Shown: positions 1 to 8,416, numbered from the stretch's first letter. The stretch: DNA of 39,277 nt from an uncultured Prevotellaceae bacterium (GCA_947307015.1 CAMZHV010000025.1:1-39277); one strand, 5' to 3'. The notes: generated by a model not told the origin, from the letters alone. Program-made: numbers and translations.

Positions 1-742
1 CAGGGTGCCAGGAAGCCGGAACTATTAAGTGTTCCGGCTGGACTGGTTCGGGGGGAGAGTCTTGGAGGGGAGAGTCTTTTCTTTTCATCCCCACCATCCC
101 TATAGCCAACAGGAGGTAGCCAGCGTAGGTGATGGGAGTTCCCCATGGGTCGTAGCTGATGGTGAAGGTGCTGCCGCGGGTGTCGTCGTCGAAGGAGGTC
201 TGATAGATGCGGTAGCCGCGGACGCGTGCTATGTTGTTCATGGAGATGGTGGCGGGCTGTTCGCCATCTGTGGTGGCAATGACAACGTGGCTGACATAGT
301 CGGCGGGTGTTATGCTGTCGTTGTCGTAGACAATGCGGAAGTCGCTGAGGGCGAGATAGAAAGGCATTTCCTCGGACATGGTGTAGGCACCGTCTTGGTC
401 TTTCACCCAAAAGGTTCGTGTGGCTTCACCCTCGCGCAGATGGGTCATGCCATGGCGACTGGTGAGATGGGTGGTGAGTGCTCCTGTGAGTATGACGAGG
501 AGGGCGGCGTGGATGAGCATCACGGGTGGATTCTTCCAGATTCTCTTCTTCCAGAGGAGCACGCATGCGGCGATGGCCATGAGCGCCCACAGGGCAATGA
601 ACCAGGAGGCGTGATAAACATGCTGCACGGCATAGGTTGAGCCATGGCGTTTCTCGAGGATAGTCGCAGTGGCTATGATGGCAGCCACGGTCGCCAGCAG
701 GATGAAGGGCAGGCGTGTGCCTGCTGCTCTTCGATGTGTCAT
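1..742 (-). CDS. ResB/CcsA-type cytochrome c maturation protein, 3' end beyond the window
   Basis: The minus-strand frame runs open from the ATG at 742 to the left edge (247 codons) with no stop. The N-terminus has hydrophobic segments at about residues 11-28, 46-65 and 74-92, then a periplasmic-looking domain and a fourth membrane segment near 207-220. This is the layout of the ResB half of System II haem-attachment proteins, which in Bacteroidetes is often fused to CcsA; the CcsA half would lie to the left. The family moves haem across the membrane and attaches it to CXXCH apocytochromes. The ATG overlaps the stop of the upstream Rid gene by 4 bp (ATGA), suggesting translational coupling. 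Haem-c lipoproteins upstream in the same cluster are its likely clients. The visible C-terminal part is a Pro/Ser-rich linker encoded by repeats. The family call rests on topology and context. Confidence 0.7.
   Translation of the reverse strand, partial: MTHRRAAGTRLPFILLATVAAIIATATILEKRHGSTYAVQHVYHASWFIALWALMAIAACVLLWKKRIWKNPPVMLIHAALLVILTGALTTHLTSRHGMTHLREGEATRTFWVKDQDGAYTMSEEMPFYLALSDFRIVYDNDSITPADYVSHVVIATTDGEQPATISMNNIARVRGYRIYQTSFDDDTRGSTFTISYDPWGTPITYAGYLLLAIGMVGMKRKDSPLQDSPPEPVQPEHLIVPASWHP
14..39. repeat. Perfect 9-bp inverted repeat inside the ResB-type gene
   Basis: AGCCGGAAC at 14-22 is the reverse complement of GTTCCGGCT at 31-39, with an 8-nt loop. It lies inside the open frame of the haem-maturation gene, in the low-complexity linker after the fourth membrane segment. 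Confidence 0.6.
52..78. repeat. 12-bp direct repeat in the ResB linker
   Basis: GGGGAGAGTCTT occurs at 52-63 and again at 67-78, a period of 15 bp. It keeps the frame and encodes a repeated Lys/Gln-Asp-Ser-Pro stretch. The minus-strand AAGACTCTCCCC resembles the AAGACCCACCCCC start of the intergenic repeats farther right, so it may be a decayed or related copy. Confidence 0.45.
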
Positions 743-1881
743 AGCGGCCGATATTGTGGATTGTCGTTATCCCTCACGGCCATACATTCGATCTCGATGA
801 GCCATGTGGGACGGCAGACTGGTGCGAGGGTGATGACGGTGGGGATGTTGGGAAAGCGCTGGCTGAACATCTCGCGGACCAGCTCATAGTCGCCTGTATC
901 GCGCAGATAGACCACGAGGTGCATGACATCGGAGAAATCCATGCCACCCTCGCTGAGGAGTGCTTCAACATTTTCCCACGCTCGCTGTGTCTGCTGTGAA
1001 ATGTTGCCTACGTGCATGACCTCGCCGCGGTTGTTGATGCTGGCTGTGCCGGAGATGATCACATGGGTGCGGTCGCCGTATTCCATGCGTGTGCCACGCT
1101 CGAAAGTGACGCCGTATTCGTAGGTGGGATTGAGGTGGGTGCTGGCGTAGAGATAGCGTTGTTGGCTGGGTTGAAAGCCAGTGATGGCGTAGGTGCCCAT
1201 CTGAATGAGCGCTTTGGTGTCAGCTGGGCCGCCGCCGATGCCGGTAGAGGCTATGTAATGTGTCGCAGGCGTGAGTCCCTGACGCTCGAAGTTCTCGCGC
1301 CGGGCGCGCACCATGCCCGCATATTGGGTGTCCACATCCCGGACGAAGAACCATGTGCGGATGCAGTTGTCGGCAAGGGTGGCTTCGTTGCGCTCCAATA
1401 GCTGTTCATAGCGATTCAGGATGCTTTCGGTCTGGCTCGCCGAATCGCCCTGGTTGCAGACGAATCCCATGTGCCAAAGGTGTCGGTAGCCGTTGTGTGT
1501 CGCCACAATGGTGTCGTGGTCAGCCGTAATCTGCTGTCCGCTGGTGAAATAGAGCCATGCGGCGATTTTGGAACCATCGAGCGGCTGTTGTTGGATGATG
1601 GAGATGGCCACGTCATGCTGCTCGCGCATGAGGGGTTGCTGGTTGGTGCTGTCGGAAAGGAAATAACGCTTCAGTATGTACTGAGCCCCTTCGAAGCCTG
1701 GCATGTGAGGCAAGCGGTCTTCGGCTTCGTACATACGCCGCAACTGTCCTGCGAAATCCTCGCGCCGCGGCTCTACGTGCATGATGACATGCCACTCTCC
1801 GACGCCAGTCTGAGGACAAAAGGCCGCCACTTCGGCGCGTATTCCTAAATCAGCTAAATAGAGGGATTTATAGTTTATCAT
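739..1881 (-). CDS. Rid (YjgF/YER057c) family protein with a long N-terminal domain
   Basis: 380 residues. The last 110 or so form a RidA-like domain ending in a CRPTWLIEIECMA motif, whose Arg (R357) and following acidic residues match the active-site arm of RidA proteins. Canonical RidA removes reactive enamine/imine intermediates, but this protein is about three times the usual length of 130 residues. Its first 260 residues recall the chorismatase (FkbO/Hyg5-like) members of the superfamily, so hydrolysis of a chorismate-like or other small substrate is possible; I cannot decide. I chose the ATG at 1881 over an in-frame TTG five codons upstream. No signal peptide is visible, so it is probably cytoplasmic. 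It lies 44 nt after the mono-haem lipoprotein gene and overlaps the next gene by 4 bp. Confidence 0.75.
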   Translation of the reverse strand: MINYKSLYLADLGIRAEVAAFCPQTGVGEWHVIMHVEPRREDFAGQLRRMYEAEDRLPHMPGFEGAQYILKRYFLSDSTNQQPLMREQHDVAISIIQQQPLDGSKIAAWLYFTSGQQITADHDTIVATHNGYRHLWHMGFVCNQGDSASQTESILNRYEQLLERNEATLADNCIRTWFFVRDVDTQYAGMVRARRENFERQGLTPATHYIASTGIGGGPADTKALIQMGTYAITGFQPSQQRYLYASTHLNPTYEYGVTFERGTRMEYGDRTHVIISGTASINNRGEVMHVGNISQQTQRAWENVEALLSEGGMDFSDVMHLVVYLRDTGDYELVREMFSQRFPNIPTVITLAPVCRPTWLIEIECMAVRDNDNPQYRPL

Positions 1882-1925
1882 GAAGTGGGTATTCAAAATG
1901 GGTTAACGTAAGTACGATGCTTTCT

Positions 1926-2690
1926 TTATTCCTGAGAAGTTTTCAAGTTGTTGATCCAATCGTCGATAAAGGTGCGGACGGCTGCCACGTCATTCTTGAA
2001 CTGGCTGCTGAGCACCTCGGTGTGGTTGTAGTGCAGGATGTCCTCGCCCCCTTCGGCGAGGATCTGATGAAGCAGGGACTGACTGGCGGCGCCGCTGACG
2101 ACGCGGAACCTACCTTCTTTGCGCGTACTGGGAATGTCCACAAGATTGTTGAACGCCTGTCCTTGGGTTAGGTTGAGATTGGCAGCGCCGTTACCCCCGT
2201 TTCCGCCGTGGCATTGGATGCAGGACATATCGAAAACATGTTGTTGGATGATGCTGAACATACGCACATCGACCGTGCCGGCATTGATGGAAATGGTGTC
2301 GTTGGCGTCGGAATAATCGTCCATATTGATGCTCGCGAGGGTGACGATGCGCTGTCGTAGCCGGTTGATGACGGCCAGTTCAACGGTGCTGACCTGACTG
2401 TCTATATGGGGTGCGATGATGGAGACGGCGCCATTATCCTCGGTTGTAGCAGGAATGTTGTAAGCCGTGAGTGCATAGTTGTCACCCGATTTGAATGTGG
2501 CCAGCGCGAGTGTGTATTTGTCGCTGAGCTCGTCCAAGCCTGCTACGCTGACAGTCAGCTTCACCGTGTGTCCTTCGCTGTCGTAGGCGGTAGTTTTGTC
2601 TATGATGTCGCCGGAGTCGCAGGAAACCAAAGGGAAGAGGGCTGCGAGCAACGTTAGCAACAGTCCATTTGTCGATTTGCGCTTTATCAT
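1926..2690 (-). CDS. Mono-haem cytochrome c-like lipoprotein
   Basis: 254 residues. A hydrophobic signal ends in the lipobox LVSC, with the lipidated Cys at position 24. Residues about 40-140 look like a beta-sandwich spacer of unknown family. A single haem-binding motif C157-I-Q-C160-H161 follows, in a short C-terminal domain of about 100 residues with the SCIQCHGG context of small class-I-like cytochromes. It should be anchored to a membrane facing the periplasm or the surface. A role as electron carrier is inferred from the motif and from the neighbouring di-haem oxidoreductase and haem-attachment genes. The ATG begins 1 nt after the stop of the upstream porin gene, indicating co-translation. 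Confidence 0.8.
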   Translation of the reverse strand: MIKRKSTNGLLLTLLAALFPLVSCDSGDIIDKTTAYDSEGHTVKLTVSVAGLDELSDKYTLALATFKSGDNYALTAYNIPATTEDNGAVSIIAPHIDSQVSTVELAVINRLRQRIVTLASINMDDYSDANDTISINAGTVDVRMFSIIQQHVFDMSCIQCHGGNGGNGAANLNLTQGQAFNNLVDIPSTRKEGRFRVVSGAASQSLLHQILAEGGEDILHYNHTEVLSSQFKNDVAAVRTFIDDWINNLKTSQE

Positions 2691-2691
2691 T

Positions 2692-4029
2692 TTAGAAACT
2701 GAATTGTGCCTGTAGTGAGGCGTGGTGTGTGCTGATGCCGAGGTCGTCGTTGTCGCGGTCGAGCTGCGTGGCGTGTCCGTAGCGACCTGTGAACTGGTAC
2801 ATGGCCGACAGCTTCAAGTGAACCTTGGGAATGTAGTAGTTGCAGACAACTGCGGGCATATTGAGGAAGCCGTCCTTTGAGGTGCCGTTGCGATCCATGA
2901 AATCGTAGCGCACGCCCAGCTGCACCGTTGGGCAGACGAAATAGCCGACTTGGGCATAGGCACCCCAGTAGTTGAACGTGTCGCTGATCTTCTGACGCTT
3001 GGTGAAACTCACGTGCATCCAGTAGGCCTCGGCACCTACATACCAGCGATTGTAGAGCATGGCGAACTCGGCCCCCATGCGGGCATCGTTGGTGCTCTCG
3101 CTTTCGCTTTCCACGTTGAGTCCGCCTGAAAGGCCAAACTGCATGTGGCGACCTTTCAACATTCGTGCATTGCCCTGTGTCAGCGGCATTTTGCCCCACG
3201 GCATGAAGGTGATGCGACCGGCATAGAGCAGCGCCGGGATGTGCCAGTCGTCGGAGAAGGTCTTGGTGGCACCGTTGACGGCAGAGCCGCTGCCGTTCCA
3301 CAATCCGACCTCATAACCCATTAGCCAGCTGTCCTGCTTCTTGTTCAACGGTGCAACGCCGTGAAACTGGACGCCGACATCAAAGCCTGTGGCTATTTGC
3401 GGCGTAACGGCATTCAGCGTGTGAGGCATGATGGTAGCCGTAGAGAGCGATGTAGGTACGACGGGGAAAAGTGTTTCGCCCAGCGTGGTGAGGTAGGCGT
3501 GGGTAAAGGGCGTCTTGAACTTACCCACCCGGAAGCGCGCGGCGGGCGTGATGCTGTAGTCCAACCACGCCTGTTGCAGGATGTTAGCCCCTGAGGCAGC
3601 GGCATTGATGCTCAGGTTGTAGTCCAGACAGCCGAAAGTCTTGCCGGTGAAACCGAGGATGGCGTATGGCATAGCGAACCCCGAATTCGCTATATTATCC
3701 TGGTTGTAAGCTTTGTCCAGCCCTTCCTCGTCGTAATAATTCATCTGACCGCGTGCCTGCAGCATCAGATAGGGCTTGAAGACAAATTTGCCGTTTTTCG
3801 ACTGCAACGTGAAGCCACGGTCGTCGGCGATGCCCAACACGCCGTTCTCCATGTCGATGCTAAGGGAGTCCTGGGAAGACCCACCCCCCGCCCGGGACTC
3901 TTTCCCCGCTCTCCCTATTAGGGAGAGGGCCTCGCTTTGCGAGAGGGTGGGAGTGGTCACTTTTGCAGGAAGGGAAGCCGATTGAATGGCTAAACAGATT
4001 AGTAATAAGAGTTTATTTTTTGTTCTCAT
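2692..4029 (-). CDS. Outer membrane porin, OprO/OprP-like
   Basis: 445 residues, with a signal peptide (cleavage near SLPAK), a low-complexity segment at about residues 25-55, then alternating amphipathic strands rich in Tyr, Trp and Gly ending in a C-terminal Phe, as expected for an outer membrane beta-barrel. Motifs such as RVGKFKTPFTHAYLTT and LGVRYDFMDRNGT fit the phosphate-selective porin O/P family, which in Bacteroidetes has broad or unknown substrates. The low-complexity N-terminal segment is encoded by a G/C-rich palindromic repeat (3875-3953) that appears to have entered the gene in frame. The gene lies between the di-haem oxidoreductase and the mono-haem lipoprotein, so it may serve the same substrate route. 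Phosphate specificity is not supported. Confidence 0.8.
   Translation of the reverse strand: MRTKNKLLLLICLAIQSASLPAKVTTPTLSQSEALSLIGRAGKESRAGGGSSQDSLSIDMENGVLGIADDRGFTLQSKNGKFVFKPYLMLQARGQMNYYDEEGLDKAYNQDNIANSGFAMPYAILGFTGKTFGCLDYNLSINAAASGANILQQAWLDYSITPAARFRVGKFKTPFTHAYLTTLGETLFPVVPTSLSTATIMPHTLNAVTPQIATGFDVGVQFHGVAPLNKKQDSWLMGYEVGLWNGSGSAVNGATKTFSDDWHIPALLYAGRITFMPWGKMPLTQGNARMLKGRHMQFGLSGGLNVESESESTNDARMGAEFAMLYNRWYVGAEAYWMHVSFTKRQKISDTFNYWGAYAQVGYFVCPTVQLGVRYDFMDRNGTSKDGFLNMPAVVCNYYIPKVHLKLSAMYQFTGRYGHATQLDRDNDDLGISTHHASLQAQFSF
3875..3953 (+). repeat. G/C-rich palindromic repeat inside the porin coding region
   Basis: The segment begins with GAAGACCCACCCCCCG, like the intergenic copies at 4052-8374 but in the opposite orientation. 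It contains two hairpins: CTCTCCC-TATTA-GGGAGAG and CTCGC-TTT-GCGAG. It stays in frame and encodes the Gly/Ser/Arg-rich segment just after the porin signal peptide. Confidence 0.65.
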
Positions 4030-4051
4030 GAGAATAATGTTTTATGGGTAA

Positions 4052-4088
4052 TCCCCCCCCTTATAGGGAGGGGTAGGGGGGTGGGTCT
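4052..4088 (-). repeat. Intergenic palindromic repeat, copy A
   Basis: On the minus strand it reads AGACCCACCCCCC followed by a hairpin of CCCCTCCC with a G-run. It starts next to the stop codon of the di-haem oxidoreductase gene and lies upstream of the porin start. It belongs to the same family as the elements at 5618, 6863 and 8335. Confidence 0.8.
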
Positions 4089-4089
4089 A

Positions 4090-5583
4090 CTATAGTGATT
4101 TTAAAAACTTGATAAGTGCCGAGCGGTCTTCTTTCGACATGTTGGCAAAGATGTTTTTCGATGCCTCGGCCTCGCCACCGTGCCACATAATGGCTTCGGT
4201 GAAGTTACGCGCGCGCCCGTCGTGTAAGAAATAGGTGTGACCGTTCACGGTCTGTTGCAAGCCGATGCCCCACAGCGGGGTTGTACGCCACTCATTGCCT
4301 CGTGCCAGTCCGCTCACATAATGGTCATCGAGGCCGACGCCCATGATTTCCGAACCCATATCGTGCAGCAGGTAGTCACTGTAGGGGTGAATGGTCTGGT
4401 TGCCGAGCCAGGGCAACTCAGTGCCATTCAGCAGCTTGGCGCCTCGTGGCTTGGTGTGTAGCGTAGTGACGTGACACAGATGACATTTAGCCTCGAAGAA
4501 CATCTGCTCGCCGCGCTTCACGCTTTTGTTGTTGACATTACGGCGTGCAGGCACACCCAACGTATGCAGGTAGAGATCGACATTCTCCATCTCCTCGGTA
4601 GAGATTTCCAACTGGTCGTAGAGCAGTCCCATCATTGAACCCTGCTGCATCTGCAACTGTCCCTCGCAGATTTCCTCCGGGTAGCGGCTGTTGGTTACGC
4701 CCATATCGCTCGAAAACCCCAGTTCTACGGTAAGGTCGGCGTGTTGAGCCTTGTTGCCGGAGAGTCCAAGCTGGAGGCGCCCGCGTTCATTGATGTAGTT
4801 GACGCGTCCTGAGATACCATATTCGGGATAGTTGGAGCGGCGTGCGAGTTCTTCAATTTCGGCGGGATCGATGGCCATCATCTGTCCCATGCCCACGTGG
4901 CGCAAGGGGATGCGCACGGTGCAGAAAAGATCTTCGGGACGGATGGGCTCGTCGGTGTCGCGATAGGTGGGCTTGTACCATTCCGTGATGGTATATTCAG
5001 GATAAACCAGCTCGTAGGGCGTTCCGTCGGGGAACTGGAACTGCTGTGCGTGCCAGCGACATTCGAGCTTACCCTCGGCGGTCACGCCGTAGATGCTCTG
5101 GTCGTGGATCACGCGGCCATAGTCCTGGAAGAAAGCGCCGTTCTTGCGGGTGACATAAACCAACATCGACGAGAATCCGTATGCGCCGCTGCCATAGACG
5201 GGCGTACCATCGGGGTCGGTACCGGTCTGAGTCCACAGGGCTGGCTTCGTTCGGCCTGCATTGCGATGACATGAGCCGCATGAGTACCCGGCATAAACGG
5301 GCCCAAGGCCCCCGCCGTAGTCGTTGGAGCTGGTGCGGGCATCGTCGTAAAGCTTGTCGCCACGGATGAAGCGACGCTTTAACTCGCCTGTAACCCATTC
5401 CGCCTCAGAGTCGTAAGCAAATGACGAGCTGCTGAAAATGGTGGACGTGCCAGCCGAAAGGGCATAACCCTTGGGCACGACCAAGTCGCCCTCGTCAATG
5501 CCATCATCATCTGAACAGCCAACGACGGCCATCATCATGACCATCGTCAGCACTATAATCAGATAATATCTGTTATTCTTCAT
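4090..5583 (-). CDS. Di-haem oxidoreductase-like lipoprotein (DUF1111 / DHOR family)
   Basis: 497 residues. The signal ends in the lipobox VVGC (C23). Two haem-c motifs are visible: C102-G-S-C105-H106 and C367-H-L-C370-H371. The length, the spacing of the motifs and the C-terminal LWGIGL...FLHDGRARNFTEAIMWHGGEA region fit the di-haem oxidoreductase family (PF06537), related to MauG and di-haem peroxidases and often called thiol oxidoreductase. It probably acts as a periplasmic or surface redox enzyme using peroxide or metal-centred electrons; the substrate is unknown. Genes of this family commonly sit beside imelysin genes, as here, where the imelysin gene is immediately upstream. Repeat copies A and B flank it. 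Maturation needs haem attachment, consistent with the ResB-type gene at the end of the cluster. Confidence 0.88.
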   Translation of the reverse strand: MKNNRYYLIIVLTMVMMMAVVGCSDDDGIDEGDLVVPKGYALSAGTSTIFSSSSFAYDSEAEWVTGELKRRFIRGDKLYDDARTSSNDYGGGLGPVYAGYSCGSCHRNAGRTKPALWTQTGTDPDGTPVYGSGAYGFSSMLVYVTRKNGAFFQDYGRVIHDQSIYGVTAEGKLECRWHAQQFQFPDGTPYELVYPEYTITEWYKPTYRDTDEPIRPEDLFCTVRIPLRHVGMGQMMAIDPAEIEELARRSNYPEYGISGRVNYINERGRLQLGLSGNKAQHADLTVELGFSSDMGVTNSRYPEEICEGQLQMQQGSMMGLLYDQLEISTEEMENVDLYLHTLGVPARRNVNNKSVKRGEQMFFEAKCHLCHVTTLHTKPRGAKLLNGTELPWLGNQTIHPYSDYLLHDMGSEIMGVGLDDHYVSGLARGNEWRTTPLWGIGLQQTVNGHTYFLHDGRARNFTEAIMWHGGEAEASKNIFANMSKEDRSALIKFLKSL

Positions 5584-5617
5584 TCGTTATTTCTATTATT
5601 TCGCCTCACCCAAAGAA

Positions 5618-5650
5618 TCCCCTCCATTACAGGGAGGGGGTGGGTCTTTT
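5618..5650 (-). repeat. Intergenic palindromic repeat, copy B
   Basis: The minus strand reads AAAAGACCCACCCCCTCCC, with a 7-bp stem CCCCTCC/GGAGGGG. It overlaps the last bases of the imelysin gene and leads into the di-haem gene. Confidence 0.8.
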
Positions 5651-6827
5651 ATTCTTCATCGTCACTTTCGATGTCGTGACTCAGGAACAAGTCCTTGTAT
5701 GCTTTTCCACTTTCGTAGCTCACCGTCCAGGCGTTGTATAGCTCGGTGGCATCTTGTTGTAACAGCTTCCCCACCTGTACCATGTAGTTGCCCCAACTTT
5801 GTGCGTTGGCCGCTGTATAATCCAGATTGGCAGCATCGGTGCTTGTGCCACCGTTCACCGTGCGAGCTTTGCCGTCCTTGAAGATTAAGAATTCCATTGT
5901 GTGGAAACCGCGCACACCCTGCTTGGCCTCAATGGTCTCATCGTTGTCGCCGTCGCCCCAAACCATGGTGTCAAAGTCGCCCGAATTAAGGATGTTGACG
6001 ATGGCTTCCTGATCCAACGGCCACGAGTCCATGTTGGGATCCAAGCCTAAAGCATCTACTGGGCCGAAGAGGAAGGCCTCGCTCGTCTCCCATGGTGTAC
6101 GTGCCTCTAACCAAGCGTTGCAGCATTGCTGGAAGTTCGCGTCTGACGGCGTAGCGGCAAAAACCTTGGCAGCCTCGTACAGCGCAGTGTTCTTCGTCAT
6201 CAATTCCTTGTAGGTTGGTAGCACAACGTCATTTACGTAGGTAACGAGGATAGGTTGCAGCACGTCGTCGCTGTTCACGGCATCCGTGCGCTGCAAGTAA
6301 GCCTTCAGCGATTTCAGCGTCTCCTCCAGCTCATTGCACGCCGTTACGGCTACCGTAACCTGTGGCGCATTGATATTGTTGCGGAAGGGGGCGGGGATGT
6401 TCAGAATGGCCTGATAGGCTTTCTGAATGGCATCGTCGATGTTCTGGAACAAACTTTCGTTGTTAGCCTTCAGCAGTGAGGCTAGCGAGTTGGTGGCAAT
6501 TTTTCCGTCGCGTGTGCCGTAGAAAGCGTTGCGGATGGACAGAATGTTGTTGCTATAGTCCTCGCGGCTGTGCCAACTGTACCAGGACTCCACGGCATAC
6601 AATGCTTTAGTCTGTTCGCCGTTGTTCCATAAGTCCAGCGGGTCGCCAATCTTCGCATTTCCTACTTCGTTGGCGATGTCCATACATCCGTCGAGGATCT
6701 GTTCCACGCTCACCAATGCAGGCTGTGCATCATCCTCGCCTGGGGTGGGAGTAGGGTCATCTTTGTCACATGCAGTGAAAGCCATTGCGCCCATCATGAG
6801 GGCAGCAGTCATAAAAAACTTTTTCAT
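5649..6827 (-). CDS. Imelysin-family iron-binding lipoprotein
   Basis: 392 residues from the ATG at 6827. An upstream in-frame ATG would add nine residues before a clean signal peptide, so I reject it. The signal ends in FTAC, with lipidated C20. The protein is mostly helical and carries G307-F-H309-T-M-E312, the GxHxxE motif of the imelysin family (PF09375). Members bind iron or haem outside the cytoplasm and often work with di-haem DUF1111 proteins; despite the name, peptidase activity is doubtful. It is flanked by a porin gene upstream and the di-haem oxidoreductase gene downstream, with palindromic repeats in both gaps. I infer a role in binding iron, or passing it to or from the haem proteins. 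No TonB-dependent receptor is present in the cluster; the two porins may supply outer membrane passage. Confidence 0.9.
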   Translation of the reverse strand: MKKFFMTAALMMGAMAFTACDKDDPTPTPGEDDAQPALVSVEQILDGCMDIANEVGNAKIGDPLDLWNNGEQTKALYAVESWYSWHSREDYSNNILSIRNAFYGTRDGKIATNSLASLLKANNESLFQNIDDAIQKAYQAILNIPAPFRNNINAPQVTVAVTACNELEETLKSLKAYLQRTDAVNSDDVLQPILVTYVNDVVLPTYKELMTKNTALYEAAKVFAATPSDANFQQCCNAWLEARTPWETSEAFLFGPVDALGLDPNMDSWPLDQEAIVNILNSGDFDTMVWGDGDNDETIEAKQGVRGFHTMEFLIFKDGKARTVNGGTSTDAANLDYTAANAQSWGNYMVQVGKLLQQDATELYNAWTVSYESGKAYKDLFLSHDIESDDEE

Positions 6828-6862
6828 AATTGGTTGATTTATATTGTAACACATTATTCTTT

Positions 6863-6901
6863 CTCCCCTCCCTCACGGGAGGGGTTGGGGGTGGGTCTTT
6901 T
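6863..6901 (-). repeat. Intergenic palindromic repeat, copy C
   Basis: The minus strand reads AAAAGACCCACCCCC, then a perfect 8-bp stem CCCCTCCC-GTGA-GGGAGGGG. Its leading A-run overlaps the TAA stop of the 471-residue porin gene. Confidence 0.85.
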
Positions 6902-8315
6902 ACTTCTTAAACAGCCATCCCGTGTAGGCCACCGCCAACGAAAACTCATTCTCGCGGTTGTAGCGCCCACCGCCGAACACACGTTGTGTGCCGATTCGGC
7001 GCGTATTCCAGTCGGCCTTCACCACCAGATAGGGCAACGCGAACCAGTTTACGCCAGCTACCCATTTGCTCACTTGACAGCGCGCATCCATTGTCTGTCC
7101 GACCTCACCCTGCTGTTGTGGATTGAAGTATTCGTAGCGCGCGAAAGGATAGAGCGCAGGCATACGCTTGCAGTGAATGAGCGAACGCATGTTCAGTCCT
7201 GCTTCCACGCCATAGGCCAGGGCATTCTGTGCGACGCGATGCATGGCACCATGGTGGTAGTTAGATTTGTTGCTTAAGTTCACGGCACTGATCTTGCCCG
7301 CATTCTCCAGTTGTCCCCAGATGATGTTCGCGCGCGCCGTGAAATAGCGATGGACGTATTGCGCATCGGCGGTGACGATGTTCAGTTGCGAACGTCCTAC
7401 GCTCGAGTATTTGTAACGTTTGTCGGCATTGGCTGTCACGTCATTGCAGAAATAGTAGGTAGCACCCAGGCGCAGCCCTGGCACACCCTCGTATTCCAAT
7501 CGGACGGTATAGGCTGGACTCGTGAAGTTGTCGACTTCAAAAAGACCTTGCTTGCCATCAGCCACCCAATGGTCGCGCCCGAAGCCGTCAGCATTCAGAC
7601 CGGCAGTTACATACGCTGCGTAGGACAGGCGCGAATAGTCGCGACCCACGCGTCCGAAAACCGACAGGCCTGTCTCGTGCCATGTGCTGGGTAGAATCGT
7701 CGTTTCACCTTCAGGACGTACGCTGCCGAAGAACAGGATGGGCTCATGATGGGCATTCGTCAGACCCACAGGCAGTACCATGTGCCCAACTCGCACGTTA
7801 AACGCTTGATTATAGGTATAGGTTACATGGAACTGCTCCAGCGCCACCTCGCCGCCTAATTCCATCTCCGTTTCGTATTCGCCATTTTCCGAGGCCTCCA
7901 TCTCCGTTTCTACGCCAACGCCTCCGGCCTCAAATTCAATCTCGGCACCCAGATTCCAGTGCTTATTAAAGCGGTAGTCGCCTGCGATGACGAAGCGCGG
8001 GATGCTGATTGAGTTGCGGCGTTCGTAGGTGTTGCCTGTCGAGGTGCCGTTGAAGCGACTTGTGCCATAACCCATGAACGACGCCAGGATCTCACCATAG
8101 CCGCCCACACGGAACTTGCGATAGCCGTCTGTCTCTCCTTTTTCGTCCTCTGGCTTCTGTCCCTCGTCCGATGTCCTTTGTTTATTGTCCTTCGTCCATT
8201 GCGGGCTTGCACCCGTAATGCCATCTACTTCTTCCTTGTTCCCATTCTCCTGTGCCGTTGCACAAATGCTAAACAGGGCAAGCACTATTGTGAGTATCGT
8301 TGTCTTCATTTTCAT
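6900..8315 (-). CDS. Outer membrane beta-barrel porin, first gene of the iron/haem cluster
   Basis: 471 residues with a signal peptide cleaved near ICATAQ, a charged spacer to about residue 65, then beta-barrel strands such as RKFRVGGYGEI, LEQFHVTYTYNQAFNVRVGH and a final FSLAVAYTGWLFKK. The pattern fits a phosphate-selective porin-like channel (OprO/P superfamily). It is the promoter-proximal gene of the minus-strand cluster and is divergent from the hemerythrin/LuxR regulator. A recognisable promoter lies at 8386-8416, giving a leader of about 65 nt that contains repeat copy D. Two porins in one cluster with imelysin and haem-c lipoproteins suggest transport of a ligand or metal complex, but the substrate cannot be read from the sequence. 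Confidence 0.78.
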   Translation of the reverse strand: MKMKTTILTIVLALFSICATAQENGNKEEVDGITGASPQWTKDNKQRTSDEGQKPEDEKGETDGYRKFRVGGYGEILASFMGYGTSRFNGTSTGNTYERRNSISIPRFVIAGDYRFNKHWNLGAEIEFEAGGVGVETEMEASENGEYETEMELGGEVALEQFHVTYTYNQAFNVRVGHMVLPVGLTNAHHEPILFFGSVRPEGETTILPSTWHETGLSVFGRVGRDYSRLSYAAYVTAGLNADGFGRDHWVADGKQGLFEVDNFTSPAYTVRLEYEGVPGLRLGATYYFCNDVTANADKRYKYSSVGRSQLNIVTADAQYVHRYFTARANIIWGQLENAGKISAVNLSNKSNYHHGAMHRVAQNALAYGVEAGLNMRSLIHCKRMPALYPFARYEYFNPQQQGEVGQTMDARCQVSKWVAGVNWFALPYLVVKADWNTRRIGTQRVFGGGRYNRENEFSLAVAYTGWLFKK

Positions 8316-8334
8316 TATTATTTCTCTTATTTAA

Positions 8335-8374
8335 CTCCCCTCCCTCACAGGGAGGGGTGGGGGGTGGGTCTTTT
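8335..8374 (-). repeat. Palindromic repeat in the cluster leader, copy D
   Basis: The minus strand reads AAAAGACCCACCCCCC, then an 8-bp stem CCCCTCCC-TGTGA-GGGAGGGG. It falls between the predicted transcription start (about 8380) and the porin ATG (8315), so it would form a hairpin in the 5' leader. Confidence 0.85.
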
Positions 8375-8385
8375 GTTTTCGGCTG

Positions 8386-8416
8386 CAAAGTAACAGTCAT
8401 TTTGTCAGCTGTACAA
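8386..8416 (-). promoter_or_regulatory. Promoter of the porin/imelysin cluster
   Basis: On the minus strand, TTACTTTG (8386-8393) resembles the Bacteroidetes -7 box. TTG (8414-8416) lies 20 bp upstream as the -33 element. The start would be near 8380. Confidence 0.55.

Noticed and set aside
29..640. Plus-strand open frame of 203 codons at the left edge
   Set aside because: It is antisense to the ResB-type gene, whose membrane topology and 4-bp overlap with the Rid gene are convincing.
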